NCBI GenBank assembly: GCA_002869145.1
Contig: PKTM01000028.1
Span: forward strand, 1-64,000
Direction: 5' to 3'
DNA from: Denitrovibrio sp.
Lineage (GTDB): Bacteria; Chrysiogenota; Deferribacteres; Deferribacterales; Geovibrionaceae
DNA: 64,000 nt
In this document: positions 9,963 through 20,071 of the stretch, piece after piece
Position numbering within the stretch: position 1 is the stretch's first letter
Layout: each line of letters starts with the position of its first letter
Notes under the pieces: model-generated
What the model saw: only the letters and a program-made list of their open reading frames with translations
Database searches by the model: none
Told to the model about the DNA's origin: nothing
Made by a program: the position numbers and the translations under genes

Positions 9963-10918
9963 TGCATCTTATCTATCACTTAAAAGAGATATTTAAAGAG
10001 ACTTTAGGCATTGTGACCCCGCTTTTCAAAATACTGGTGCCTATGATAATCCTCATAAAGGTACTGCAGGAGACAGGTCTTGTCTCTATTTTAGGCGATA
10101 TTTTATCCCCTGTAATGTTTTTGACCGGACTGCCGGGTGAGCTTGGACTTGCATGGGCAAGTGCTCTGGCAACAAACCTATATGGCGGTGTTATCGTCTT
10201 TGCCACTCTTGCACCTGATATGCAGCTGAGTGCGGCACAGGCTACTGTTATGGCTTCCATGATGGTTATGGCGCACGGTTTTCCAGTGGAACTCCAGATA
10301 GCAAAAATGGCAGGAACAAGACTTAGGGCTATGTTTTTGTTTCGTTTTGGTGCTGCGCTTGTTTATGGTATTTTGTTAAATCTTTTTTATAAATCAACAG
10401 GTCTTCTTCAGGAGCCTGTCAGAATTTTTTATACCCCAAAGAATGTAGATAGCGGTATTTTAAGCTGGGCATATGGCGAGGTTGTAAAGCTTATATACAT
10501 TGCCGTGATAATCCTCGCTCTTGTTGCTCTTATGAGACTGCTTAAAAAAATCGGATTGATAAACCTTATTAACAAAGCATGCAAACCTCTATTGAAAGTG
10601 ATGGGGATAGGAGAGCAGGCTGCATATGTTACTATGGTGAGCTTTACGCTTGGTCTTACATATGGCGGAGGACTTATCATAAAAGAGGCAAAGTCTGGAA
10701 GTATGTCACACAGGGACGTTTTTTTTAGTCTTGGCTTCATGGGGATATGTCACTCTATGATAGAGGACACTCTTATTTTGCTTGCTATAGGCGCACACAT
10801 CTCAGGTATACTTATATTTCGCACTATCTTTTCAGTCCTTCTTGTGGCTCTGCTTGTTCGTTTGACAGCTTCAGTGCCCGAAAAAATCTTTTATCGCTTT
10901 ATGTTTGTGAACCGCTGA
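9962..10918 (+). CDS. Nucleoside-recognition (Gate) domain membrane protein
   Basis: A 318-residue integral membrane protein with two internally similar halves. Each carries the Gate/nucleoside-recognition pattern, for example LYGGVIVFATLAPD in the first half and LTYGGGLIIKEAKSG in the second. These are related to the SpmA/SpmB and FeoB gate regions. Substrate unknown. It starts with GTG inside the stop of the threonine deaminase gene (TAGTG), indicating translational coupling. The functional link to threonine deaminase is inferred only from this overlap. Confidence 0.75.
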   Translation: MHLIYHLKEIFKETLGIVTPLFKILVPMIILIKVLQETGLVSILGDILSPVMFLTGLPGELGLAWASALATNLYGGVIVFATLAPDMQLSAAQATVMASMMVMAHGFPVELQIAKMAGTRLRAMFLFRFGAALVYGILLNLFYKSTGLLQEPVRIFYTPKNVDSGILSWAYGEVVKLIYIAVIILALVALMRLLKKIGLINLINKACKPLLKVMGIGEQAAYVTMVSFTLGLTYGGGLIIKEAKSGSMSHRDVFFSLGFMGICHSMIEDTLILLAIGAHISGILIFRTIFSVLLVALLVRLTASVPEKIFYRFMFVNR

Positions 10919-10961
10919 CCTATAATTTTGTCATATCTAAAAACATTATTAGGATAAAATT

Positions 10962-13730
10962 ATGCGCAGAATCATTACAATACTCATATTAATTACTATT
11001 CCGTTTTCAGGGTTTGCTAAGGAATATCTCAATGCCGCAATCAAGATAGATCTCGAAAAAGAGTTAATAATCGGCTTGATGGAGATTGAAGGGGAAGAAA
11101 AAGTTTTCAGTTTCAGCCTTTCTGATGCGGACTTTAACGACGGTCATACTATCGTTATCTATAAAAACTGGCTGCCTGAAATACCAGAGGGCTATGGGCT
11201 TCGTATGCACATTTTCCGTCCGGAAGGTTATATGCTGGTCACAGAGAGCAACAGGTCAAAAGAGACCTACACAGGTGTTCGCTATGAGTATGACAACCCA
11301 GAGCACGGGGTGGTGCTGGCACTTTCTGATAGGTGGGTTCAGGAAACCAAAGAGTATAAAGGGGTGGATATCTCCACGTTTTTTACTTTGAAAAACCGAA
11401 AGTTCTCCCTCAGCTACTTCGACCGGGTGAAGCAGCTGTTGGATATATATACCGAAAAGCTTGGACCCTACCCCTACAGCTCTTTTAACGTGGTGGACGT
11501 ACCGTATCCCGCGGGGCATGCTCTTAAGTCTATGACACTTATTTCTACAAACATAATAGGTATGCCTTTCCTTACTGAAGTTTCTCTTGGGCATGAGCTT
11601 GTCCATCAGTGGTTTGGGGTTGGAGTAGATGTTGATATAGATGGCGGAAACTGGGCTGAAGCACTCACTACCTACTATGCTGACAGACTATATGCCGATA
11701 TGAAAGGTGAGGGCGCAGAGTATCGAAAAAACACACTTGCAAGCTACATGGCACACGCCAGGCAGAAAGAGGAAGGGACGTGTCTTTTAGATTTTAAATA
11801 TAACAAAAACAAGACAGCTCAGGCTGTGGGTTACGGCAAAGGGCTGATGGTATTTACCATGCTGGAGTCGATTCTGGGTGTTGATGACTTTGATAAATCT
11901 ATACGTATTTTTACTGAGAGGTTTCTGCACAAGAAGGCTGACTGGCAGGACATCATAACTATTATGCAGGATGTTAGCGGACTGGATATTGATGGGTTTC
12001 TGGATGGCTGGCTGGCTGAGACAGCTTTGGTAGATTTCAGTGTTTCTGGTGCAAGGATAAACGGCGAGGCTGATGGCTACAGTGTCAGTTTCGAGATTAG
12101 CAATAAATATGAGTGGCTGGAATATCCGCTTGAAGTTGCTGTGAAAACCGATTCAGGTGAAGTAAATGATTACCTGTATATAGACAAAAAGAAAGAGACA
12201 TTTACCATAAAAACCAAAACAAAGCCTTTGGAGATTATTTTTGACCCCGAGTATAAGGTTCCAAGACTACTCAGCGATTCAGAGATGACACCTGTTCTTC
12301 ATCATCTTTTCAGCAAATATCCGAAAGCGGTTTTTGTAAAACCTTCAGAACAGGATAAGTATGAAGCTTTTATCGGCACACTTTCAGATGCTGAAGTAGT
12401 GAGTGATGAAGCGAATCCTTATAAATATTCTGACCGTATTCTTATCTTTTTGGGCAGTTCAAACAAGGCATACCAGAAGGTTTACAGGGAAGAAGTCCCT
12501 GCTTTTGACGGAGAGTTCATGGTCAAGAGCGTAAAGCATCCAATGGGGAATGACCGTATGTCATATATTGTTATAAGCAAAGATGCCGAGACAACCTCTG
12601 CAAATGCAAGGCGTATTTCTCACTATGGCAAATACTCATCTTTGAAACTCACAGACGGTCACAGATACGAAAAGCAGATAGACGAATCAGATGAAGGTTT
12701 TAAGATAGATATGAATAGTGACAAACAGGGGGTCGCAGTGAGTAAACCTCTAAGCATCAGTGATATAGTTCATGATAATAGCGACATCAAGCTCTGGCTT
12801 ATTGGCGAAAAACATGACGAATATGCTCATCACGAAAACCAGTACGAGCTGATAAAGACATTGCAGGAGAACGGGCACGATGTCGCTGTTGGGCTTGAGA
12901 TGATGCAGAGACCCTTTCAGAAGTATCTGGATGCGTATATAGCCGGCGAGATTGACGAGGCACACATGCTTGCAGAAACCGAATATTTCGACAGATGGCG
13001 GTTTGATTTCAGACTGTATAAGAGGATATTCGATTATGCAAAAGCTAACAGCATTCCTCTGGTTGCACTGAACCTGGAGAAAGAGCTTACAAAAAAAGTT
13101 TCACGGGCAGGGGTGGAATCTCTATCCGATGATGATCTGGCTAAACTTCCCGCCGACATCGAATATACTCAGGGAGACTACAAGGAAAGGTTGGTGAAAA
13201 TTTTCGGCATGCATCCCACAAGAAATAATTTTGATAATTTCTATGAAGCACAGCTGCTCTGGGACGAAACCATGGCCGAATCAGCATATAACTATATGAC
13301 CAAAAATCCTGAGAAGACCCTTGTCATAATAGCCGGAAACGGACATATGGAATATGGCTACGGGATTGCAGACAGAGTAAAGAGGCGCAGCGGAGATGAC
13401 TATACACTTATAGTTCAGGATATGGAATACGCAGAAGGGGTTGCAGACTACATTCTGTACCCTGAAAAAATGGATTTTGCTCAATCCCCGAAAATAGGTG
13501 TTATGGTTGACGAAACAGATGACGGACTTTTGGTAAAAGGTGTATTAGACGATACTGTTGCATCAAAAGCAGGAGTTATAAAAGGGGACTACATAACAGA
13601 ACTGAACGGGGTGGAGATATTCGGTCTTTCGGATATAAAAATTGCGCTCACTTATGCTGAAAAAGGTGAAAGCTATGAAATGAAAGTAGAAAGAGATGGT
13701 GAGACCGTCAGCCTGACGGCTACTTTTTAG
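10962..13730 (+). CDS. Secreted M1-like metallopeptidase fused to ChaN domain and PDZ domain
   Basis: 922 residues with an N-terminal signal peptide (about 1-20). The zinc motif HELVHQWFG is near residues 210-218, with the third ligand Glu in NWAEAL 18 residues after the second His, as in M1-like gluzincins. From about residue 600 to 840 a ChaN/Tiki-type domain follows, with LIGEKHDE...HH near the start and GNGHMEYGYGIADRV near the end. In ChaN this domain binds haem; related Tiki domains are proteases. The C-terminal 75 residues form a PDZ domain (GVMVDETDDGLLVKGVLDD). It probably acts in the periplasm. The substrate is unknown. A good ribosome site (AGGA) precedes the ATG. Confidence 0.82.
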   Translation: MRRIITILILITIPFSGFAKEYLNAAIKIDLEKELIIGLMEIEGEEKVFSFSLSDADFNDGHTIVIYKNWLPEIPEGYGLRMHIFRPEGYMLVTESNRSKETYTGVRYEYDNPEHGVVLALSDRWVQETKEYKGVDISTFFTLKNRKFSLSYFDRVKQLLDIYTEKLGPYPYSSFNVVDVPYPAGHALKSMTLISTNIIGMPFLTEVSLGHELVHQWFGVGVDVDIDGGNWAEALTTYYADRLYADMKGEGAEYRKNTLASYMAHARQKEEGTCLLDFKYNKNKTAQAVGYGKGLMVFTMLESILGVDDFDKSIRIFTERFLHKKADWQDIITIMQDVSGLDIDGFLDGWLAETALVDFSVSGARINGEADGYSVSFEISNKYEWLEYPLEVAVKTDSGEVNDYLYIDKKKETFTIKTKTKPLEIIFDPEYKVPRLLSDSEMTPVLHHLFSKYPKAVFVKPSEQDKYEAFIGTLSDAEVVSDEANPYKYSDRILIFLGSSNKAYQKVYREEVPAFDGEFMVKSVKHPMGNDRMSYIVISKDAETTSANARRISHYGKYSSLKLTDGHRYEKQIDESDEGFKIDMNSDKQGVAVSKPLSISDIVHDNSDIKLWLIGEKHDEYAHHENQYELIKTLQENGHDVAVGLEMMQRPFQKYLDAYIAGEIDEAHMLAETEYFDRWRFDFRLYKRIFDYAKANSIPLVALNLEKELTKKVSRAGVESLSDDDLAKLPADIEYTQGDYKERLVKIFGMHPTRNNFDNFYEAQLLWDETMAESAYNYMTKNPEKTLVIIAGNGHMEYGYGIADRVKRRSGDDYTLIVQDMEYAEGVADYILYPEKMDFAQSPKIGVMVDETDDGLLVKGVLDDTVASKAGVIKGDYITELNGVEIFGLSDIKIALTYAEKGESYEMKVERDGETVSLTATF

Positions 13731-13737
13731 CTTTACA

Positions 13738-15495
13738 TCATTTCGGTTTTGGCCGTTTTCTCAATTTCGGGCGTGGATCACGCTTTGGCTTAGCCACAGC
13801 TTTGCCGGGGCGCCTGTCTATAGGTGCTGTTATTGTATTTTTTTGTTTGCTGCGGGCAGCTCCGTCATGCTCTACGTATATGTCATGACCTGTGAATGGG
13901 TTTTTTCCGGTGTAATACATCAGCGCGGAGTAGGTTGAAGGGAGCGGAGTAAATATCTGAACCTGTTCAGGGCTCATCTTCAGTTCCTGTGATGCGAATT
14001 TTTTCAAACTCTCCATATGTTCCATTTCACAGCCCGGGTGAGCGGCTATCATATAATACGTCAGGAATTGTTTCTTCCCTTGTTTTTTTGTCTCTTTATT
14101 AAAAGCGCTCACAAATTCTTTAAGCACTTTTTCAGATGGCTTGCCAATCAGGTCTAAAACCTTCTGTTCGGAGTGTTCCGGTGCAATTTTCAGCTGACCG
14201 GACACATGGAATCTTACAAGGTTTTCCAGATACTGAGGACCGAACTTTTTATCATTCATTATCATATCGTAGCGGATGCCGGAGGCTATAAAAACACGCT
14301 TTATCCCATCCATTTTTCTGATGCGGCTAAGCAGTGAATTTGTATATTTATGGCTGATGCCAAGCTGAGGGCATATCTCAGGGTAGAGGCAGCGTTTGTC
14401 ATGACATCTGCCCTGATCCTTCTTTTTCCGGCACTCTATACCGTACATGTTTGCTGTTGGGCCGCCGACATCATTAATGATACCGTTGAATCCCGGCTTG
14501 TCTATGAACCGCTGTACCTCTTTCTCTACAGATGCTTCTGTGCGTTCCACAACCCTTGTCCCCTGATGCACTGCTATTGCACAGAAGTTACACTCACCGT
14601 AGCAGCCTCTGTGAGTTGTTACGGAGTTTCTGATTGTGTCCATAGCTTTCACGTATCCCTGTGCTGCGTAATGGGGGTGAACCTCATAGGTGTATGGAAG
14701 TTCGAAGTAGCTGTTCAGCTCCACCCTCTCTGGGTCAGGGGAAGGCGGGTTCTGTATTAAGTATCTGGTGTCCTGCTTTTGTGCAAGTCCTGACGCTGTC
14801 AAATAGTCGTTGTTTTTGTAGAAAGTGTGGAACATATGTGTGAAAGTCTTTTTATCCTTAACGCAATCTTCGTAAGTCGGAAGCTCTTCAAAGCCGTTAG
14901 GGATTTCCTTAGAAACATAACACAGGCCATTTATGTCAGCAGGGTTCTTCCCTGCGGCAAACTCAAGTACAGTCTTTTCACCCATGCCATATATAAGATA
15001 ATCTGCTTTCGAGTCGAAAAGTATAGATCTGCGAAGTTTGTCCGACCAGAAATCGTAGTGGGTGAGTCTTCTGAGGGATGCCTCAACTCCGGCAATAACA
15101 ATGGGGGCTGTGCCTTTGAAGTGTTTTCTGATAAGGTTTGTGTAAGCTATTACTGCTCTGTCAGGTCTTTTTGTGTTTTTGCCGCCGGGAGTAAAATCAT
15201 CAGAGCGTCGGGGTTTTTTGGAAGCAGTATAGTTTGCCACCATAGAATCGACACATCCCGATGTTACACCCCAAAACAGTTTTGGTTCTCCCAGTCTTGC
15301 GATGTCAGCAGTGTCTGTTTCCGGCTGTGCTATTATGGCTGTTTTATATCCGTTCGCCTGCAGAAGTCTGCCAATAAGCGCAGCTCCATTGTAAGGGCTG
15401 TCCAGATATGTATCGCCGGAAACGATTATTATGTCTGGTCTGTCCCATCCCAGAGCGTTAATTTCTTTTTTTGTGGTGGGTAAAAAGTTATTCAT
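13738..15495 (-). CDS. YgiQ-family radical SAM protein
   Basis: 585 residues. The N-terminal B12-binding-like fold (DIIIVSGDTYLDSPYNGA) is followed by a radical SAM core whose cluster motif CYGECNFC lies near residue 300. An additional Cys-rich segment (CRKKKDQGRCHDKRC) is near 355, and the C-terminal tail is rich in Lys/Arg/Pro. The YgiQ family is widespread but its reaction is not established here. Convergent with the peptidase-ChaN gene; the two stop codons are only about 8 bp apart. Confidence 0.9.
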   Translation of the reverse strand: MNNFLPTTKKEINALGWDRPDIIIVSGDTYLDSPYNGAALIGRLLQANGYKTAIIAQPETDTADIARLGEPKLFWGVTSGCVDSMVANYTASKKPRRSDDFTPGGKNTKRPDRAVIAYTNLIRKHFKGTAPIVIAGVEASLRRLTHYDFWSDKLRRSILFDSKADYLIYGMGEKTVLEFAAGKNPADINGLCYVSKEIPNGFEELPTYEDCVKDKKTFTHMFHTFYKNNDYLTASGLAQKQDTRYLIQNPPSPDPERVELNSYFELPYTYEVHPHYAAQGYVKAMDTIRNSVTTHRGCYGECNFCAIAVHQGTRVVERTEASVEKEVQRFIDKPGFNGIINDVGGPTANMYGIECRKKKDQGRCHDKRCLYPEICPQLGISHKYTNSLLSRIRKMDGIKRVFIASGIRYDMIMNDKKFGPQYLENLVRFHVSGQLKIAPEHSEQKVLDLIGKPSEKVLKEFVSAFNKETKKQGKKQFLTYYMIAAHPGCEMEHMESLKKFASQELKMSPEQVQIFTPLPSTYSALMYYTGKNPFTGHDIYVEHDGAARSKQKNTITAPIDRRPGKAVAKPKRDPRPKLRKRPKPK

Positions 15496-15536
15496 ATTTT
15501 ATAGAAACTAGCTAAACTGGCAGTTCGCGCAAGCTC

Positions 15537-17423
15537 TTATTTGAAAAGATTCTTTATTATCTCATGATATTTCTTTTCAATATAGTGTCTGCGTTTTTTC
15601 AGAGTATTAGTAAGTTCCTCCCCAAGCTTGAAATCTTTGTCGAGAAAAGAGAGATTCCCTAACTTCTCGTGTGACTTGAAGTTCTTTTTGTTAGAGAGAA
15701 TTTTATTGATATCCTTTTTAACATAATCAACTGCATGTTTTGAGTTTACATCAACATCGTGTTTGAAATCTTCGATTTTTTTGCTCATGTGCTCTTTCAG
15801 CTTTTCAAAATCAGGAATAATCAGTGCACCCAGACTTTTTTGATCCTGCCCTACAAGCACGGCATCTTTAACAAACGGAAGCATAGTTATGGCTGATTCG
15901 ATCTTTGTCGGGTCGATATTTTCACCACTGGCAAGGACTATAATGTCTTTGATTCGGCCGGTGATTTTAAGCTCACCTGTCAGGGTAAGCATTCCGAGAT
16001 CACCTGTTTTAAAAAAGCCGTCTTTGGTGAATGATTTTTCATTCTCTTCCGGCATGTTGTAATAGCCTGGAAAGACCTGCGGCCCTTTTACTATTATCTC
16101 CCCCTCTTCGCCAGGAGGGAGTATGTTTCCTTCTTCGTCAATAATTCTCAGCTCAGTGTCCATAACAGCCGGGCCGAGTGTTCCGAATATTTCACAGTTC
16201 AGCGCTCTGCCAGATATCGCAGGTGCGCACTCTGTCATGCCGTATGCGTTTACAATCCGAAGCCCTATGGCATCCAGCCAGTTTTCCAGATATGACGGCA
16301 GGCTGCCGCCGCCGGATACTGCTAGTCTAAGCCGTCCGCCAAATTTCGCTTGAACTGCTTTGAACTTTTTCATGGCTATAAGTTTTAGCGGCATAAGTGC
16401 TATCAATTTGAAAAATGAGCCGACTTTTAGAAAAAACTTTTTGACAGGATTTACTTTCTGAAATTCCGGCAGATGGTTTTTTATCCTTCGCAGCTGTCTG
16501 TTGTATGATGCGGAAGCTCTTGTGAGAACCATGAACATTCCAAGCTTTTTCTGTGATTGTTTCTCCAAAGAGGCAATGACTTTGGCATATAAAGATTCCC
16601 AAACTCTTGGGACAGAGGCTACTATAGTCGGCTTGTAGTCTTCCAGATCCTGCCCAAAAGTTTTTACGCTGGAATAGATAAGTGTGCATCCGTTTGCCAT
16701 TGCGAGCAGCTCCACTGTGTGCTCGAAAATGTGCCACGAAGGCAGTATGGATAGCCATGAGTCCTTGTCAGTCAGTTTTATTATGTCCGGCATAACGTCA
16801 AGGTTGTGCATCAGGTTCGTATTAGTCAGAATCACCCCTTTAGGATAACCTGTTGTTCCTGATGTGTATATTATGGTGAAAATATCGTCGCCTGTGTTTA
16901 CATCGCTGTTTTTTAACTCTTCCAGCTCTTGTTCAGTATATTTTCTGTCGCCCATTATTTTGTTGTAAGTGTGCACCTTGCTGAAAAGCTTGCCTTTGTT
17001 TTCACCTTCAACAAGGAATATTTCTTTAAATTTAAGGTCGTGAATAACAGTTTTTGCAGCCTCCATGGACTGTTCAGTTTAAAATATGGCATATGTGCTT
17101 TCGGAATGGTTTGCTATGAACTGCATTTCATCCATAGGTGTATCGCTGCCTCTGGGGATCAAAATAGCACCAATTGAGGCGATGGCAATATCAGTAACTA
17201 TCCAGGCATATCTGTTATCAGAGATAAAAAGTACTTTCGTTCCTTTTTTTATACCGTGTTTTTTAAAGGTTTTTGAGAGGATAAAGACATCTTCCAGAAA
17301 TTTCTGATAGCTTACTTTAAATTCCTGCCCTCCAGTTCTATAAACATAAGCTGTATTGTTCTGATACTTCTCGCATGCTTTTAAAAAAGTGCAGAATACT
17401 GTTCTGTTGTCTGTACCTTCCAT
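15537..17423 (-). pseudogene. Long-chain acyl-CoA synthetase, interrupted by in-frame TAA
   Basis: The whole frame encodes about 628 residues of an AMP-forming acyl-CoA synthetase (FadD/FAA1 type). It has the A3 phosphate-binding motif YTSGTTGYPKG, the A5 region YGMTECAP and the A8 region KTGDLGML. TAA at 17079-17081 (codon 115) splits it. The frame reads on directly as TEQSMEAAKTVI, so one base substitution explains the break. The C-terminal part could restart at an internal ATG (17064-17066) but would lack the first 115 residues of the substrate-binding domain. The intact role would be fatty-acid activation to acyl-CoA at the membrane. Confidence 0.85.
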
Positions 17424-17832
17424 ATTTTCACCACCATATCTATAGTTTATAAATTAAAAACGATAAGTTATGCAAGACAATTATTATCTCAATAATTTTG
17501 TAGCAACTATATATTTAAATTTTTTCTAAAGTTTTAATTTCGGTTAAAAAATACGCAATCCTGATAAGTTTATAAAATTTCAATGTTTTTTCTATGACAT
17601 CAGACAAAACTGCACAATTATTCAACAATATTGTGGAGAAAAAAGTGCTTGACACTCAATCCCTTGACAGTCAAGGGTTTACGAGAAGTTATTGATAGTA
17701 AATAGAAAATGCGAGTAGTCGACTTATGTTGATAATAATTGCAGAAAAGTGATAGATTTTATCCACATTTTTTCCACAAAAATAATCCTGACTACAAAGT
17801 AATTAATTTTTGCTTTAATTAATCAAAAAATA
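17424..17832. other. Long AT-rich intergenic region carrying element copy A
   Basis: No open frame with a plausible start is seen. The right part (17647-17778) holds the CTTGACA motif and DnaA-box element described separately. The left part contains the upstream region of the acyl-CoA synthetase gene on the minus strand. The rest is AT-rich without recognisable signals. Confidence 0.5.
17647..17778 (+). repeat. Intergenic element copy A: CTTGACA motif plus tandem DnaA boxes
   Basis: The element begins with GCTTGACA and contains the palindrome CCCTTGACAGTCAAGGG, then GTTATTG. It ends with TTATCCACATTTTTTCCACA, that is, two DnaA-box-like 9-mers (TTATCCACA and TTTTCCACA) separated by 2 bp. A second copy with the same order and nearly the same spacing (112 against 113 nt from GCTTGAC to TTATCCACA) lies at 38124-38256. 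DnaA box consensus is established knowledge; function at this place is inference. Confidence 0.6.
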
Positions 17833-17870
17833 TAAATATAAAAGCACCTGCCATTGCTGACGAGGTGCTT
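17833..17870 (-). terminator. Terminator downstream of cheZ
   Basis: The stem AAGCACCT/AGGTGCTT has a 13-nt loop and is followed on the minus strand by a U-rich tract. It lies 48 bp after the cheZ stop. Confidence 0.65.
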
Positions 17871-17917
17871 ATAATTTGATCAGTTAAGATTTTTTGTATA
17901 GTATTTTGAAGTAATTT

Positions 17918-19078
17918 TTAGTCGAGACCAAAATCCGAAAGCAGCTTATCAATATCGTCTTGTGATGCATCATCCACGGATGCCGGGTCCTTCTCTTGCT
18001 TAAGTTTAATGAATCCGAGTATAGCGCCTAGTCTTCCGCCCATATCTCTGACAGCACTTATTACCTTTTGGAGTTTTTGTTCAGTGATATCTTGGAATTC
18101 AAGCGCGTGCAGAATCTTAAATCCGCTACTGTCAGCTTGCTCAAGCTCTTGTTCCAGTTTAACTATTTTTTTCAAAATGGCCGCCGTATCTTTTTTGTGA
18201 ACCAAATCTTCCAGATCATTTATCTCTTCGATAAACTCTTGATAGTAGTTGTTTAATGTATCAGCATTTTCCATTAGATCCAGTGTGGCATCCTCTGTGG
18301 TCTAAGTTACCGATTCCAGAGTAGAGAGAACATTAGGTATATGTTCGTTTGATGTTGCCAGTGATGGGCCAATTTCATCCACACGTTTTTTTGTTTCCAT
18401 TATAAGATCAAGCAGCTCTTTAATCTCGCTCTTGATGTTAATGCCAATATCAACAGATTCGCCGTCAATTATTTTTTTTTAGAGTGATTTTAGTTTTTCA
18501 AATTCTTCAGCACCCGACTGCGCAGTTGTTGCGGAGATATTTTTCAGTTCTGCCATTGGGTCATCATCATCATCTTCAGACAGCAAATCATTGTCAGTTT
18601 CAGCACTTGCTTCATCATCTTTTTCTTGCAAATCAGCCGCAGGCTCATCCTCTTCCTCCGGCATGTCAAGTTCCAGTAGACCATCTTCATCTGAAATGTA
18701 TTCATCCAGATTTTGTTCATCCAAAGTTTGTTCTATAATATCTTCTGTCTCAGCAGGAACTTCCAGTTTATCTAAAATATCTGACATCTCGTCATTGTTT
18801 TCTAGATCATCTTCCAATTCGCCCAGAAGTTCTTCTGTGTCATCTTCTGCCAAATCTGATTCTTCTTCTACTTCGGGATCTTCTTCGATATCTAACACTT
18901 CCTCAGCAGGTTCTTCTTCTGTGATATCCTCATTTTCATCTTCAGATTCGAGACTAAAATCTTCGTCTATTATGGAATCATCATCTTCGTTTGTTTCTTC
19001 TGAGATTTCTTCTGGAGTGAGTTCTTCTGGAGTGGTTTGAGGCTCCTCTTCAGGAGCCTCTAATGTATTAGCTACTTC
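17918..19078 (-). pseudogene. cheZ: CheZ phosphatase, decayed: frameshift plus two in-frame stops
   Basis: The frame starts in the A11 run at the end of cheW and has a very acidic stretch (about 100 residues of Glu/Asp), then a CheZ domain. The phosphatase signature LEFQDITEQ is intact, with the Asp and Gln used by CheZ to remove phosphate from CheY-P. The CheY-binding tail DDIDKLLSDFGLD is also intact. TAA (18479-18481) and TAG (18302-18304) interrupt the frame. No ATG with a ribosome site opens it, so it looks like a continuation of cheW by frameshift. The last intact piece (18274 to 17918) keeps the active site but lacks much of the four-helix bundle. Either a pseudogene or an expressed recoded fusion; pseudogene is simpler. 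Confidence 0.8.
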
Positions 19079-20061
19079 TTTTTTTTTTTGTTCAGCTCTT
19101 CTGTTTCAGCCTCTCTTTTGGCCAGTTCAAGTGCGATGAGGTCGTCAAGTTCTACCTGCTCAACATGTCCATCTTCTGCATCCATCTTTGAACCGCTCTG
19201 GTTGAGGGCATCGTTTAGTATATCGTCAAGGTCATCTGAAGCTACTTCTTCAGATTTTTTTTTTGGTTCTTCCTCGTTTTCGTCTTCTTCTTTTTTCTTT
19301 TTGTTCAGCTCTTCTGTTTCAGCTTCTCTTTTGGATAGCTCAAGAGCAATAAGATCATCAATAGAGCTGCCGACTTCATCATCTGCGGAGCCTTCATCGA
19401 AAGTTGTTTCGCTTTCAATTTCATCTTCTTCTGCTGACCCTATGGCTGCAGTAGCTTCTTCAGGTTCTTCTGCATATTCCTGCTCTACTGTTGAGGCTAT
19501 CTCCTGATAGTTTTGTTCAGCTGAAGGGAGAGCCATTTGACCGAGGATAGTCTTTTTCAGGTCGCTTTCGATGGATTTGTCATCGTTTACAACACTGTCT
19601 ATGTCAAGAAGTATGATTAGTCTGTCCTGATATTTGCATATACCGAGGATGTATTCCTGACCGACTGTTCCCACAAGAGGAGGTGTCGGCTCAACCATGC
19701 TTTTATTTATTCTGATAACTTCTGTAACTTCGTCAACGACAAAGCCAATATTTTCTGTTTCGAACCTTACAACTATGATACGAGTTTCTTTGTCAAAGTC
19801 CATTTTATCCAGAGAGAAGCGAATACGAAGGTCTATTACAGGGATGACCTTTCCGCGAAGGTTCATAACACCGAGAACAAAACCTTCTGTTCGTGGCACA
19901 GAGGTAATTTCTACGGTTCTTATGATCTCCTGAATTTTCAGGACATCTATGGCATATTCTTCTTCGCCGAGCTTAAGTCCGACAAGCTGGATGACTTCCA
20001 TCCCTTCTCTGTAATCATTATTGTCGTAATCAAGTTCGCTTATTGGTTGTAGATTGCTCAC
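19072..20061 (-). CDS. cheW: CheW-type chemotaxis coupling protein with acidic C-terminal repeats
   Basis: Residues about 20-165 form a CheW domain (GEEYAIDVLKIQEIIR, GVMNLRGKVIPVIDLR, VVDEVTEV). CheW bridges chemoreceptors and CheA. The C-terminal half is an unusual acidic linker holding two copies of a motif of about 27 residues (IDDLIALELSKREAETEELNKKKK and LDDLIALELAKREAETEELNKKKK). The gene ends in TAG immediately after an 11-A run. With one more A the frame would run straight into the CheZ sequence. It is probably in one operon with the FlhG-like ATPase upstream (10 bp gap). Confidence 0.85.
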   Translation of the reverse strand: MSNLQPISELDYDNNDYREGMEVIQLVGLKLGEEEYAIDVLKIQEIIRTVEITSVPRTEGFVLGVMNLRGKVIPVIDLRIRFSLDKMDFDKETRIIVVRFETENIGFVVDEVTEVIRINKSMVEPTPPLVGTVGQEYILGICKYQDRLIILLDIDSVVNDDKSIESDLKKTILGQMALPSAEQNYQEIASTVEQEYAEEPEEATAAIGSAEEDEIESETTFDEGSADDEVGSSIDDLIALELSKREAETEELNKKKKEEDENEEEPKKKSEEVASDDLDDILNDALNQSGSKMDAEDGHVEQVELDDLIALELAKREAETEELNKKKKK

Positions 20062-20071
20062 CTGGCACCCC

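Noticed and set aside
18591-19507. Long Ser-rich plus-strand open frames opposite cheW-cheZ
   Set aside because: They are the complement of Glu/Asp-rich coding repeats (GAA/GAT read as TTC/ATC/TCT). There is no ribosome site or sensible domain.
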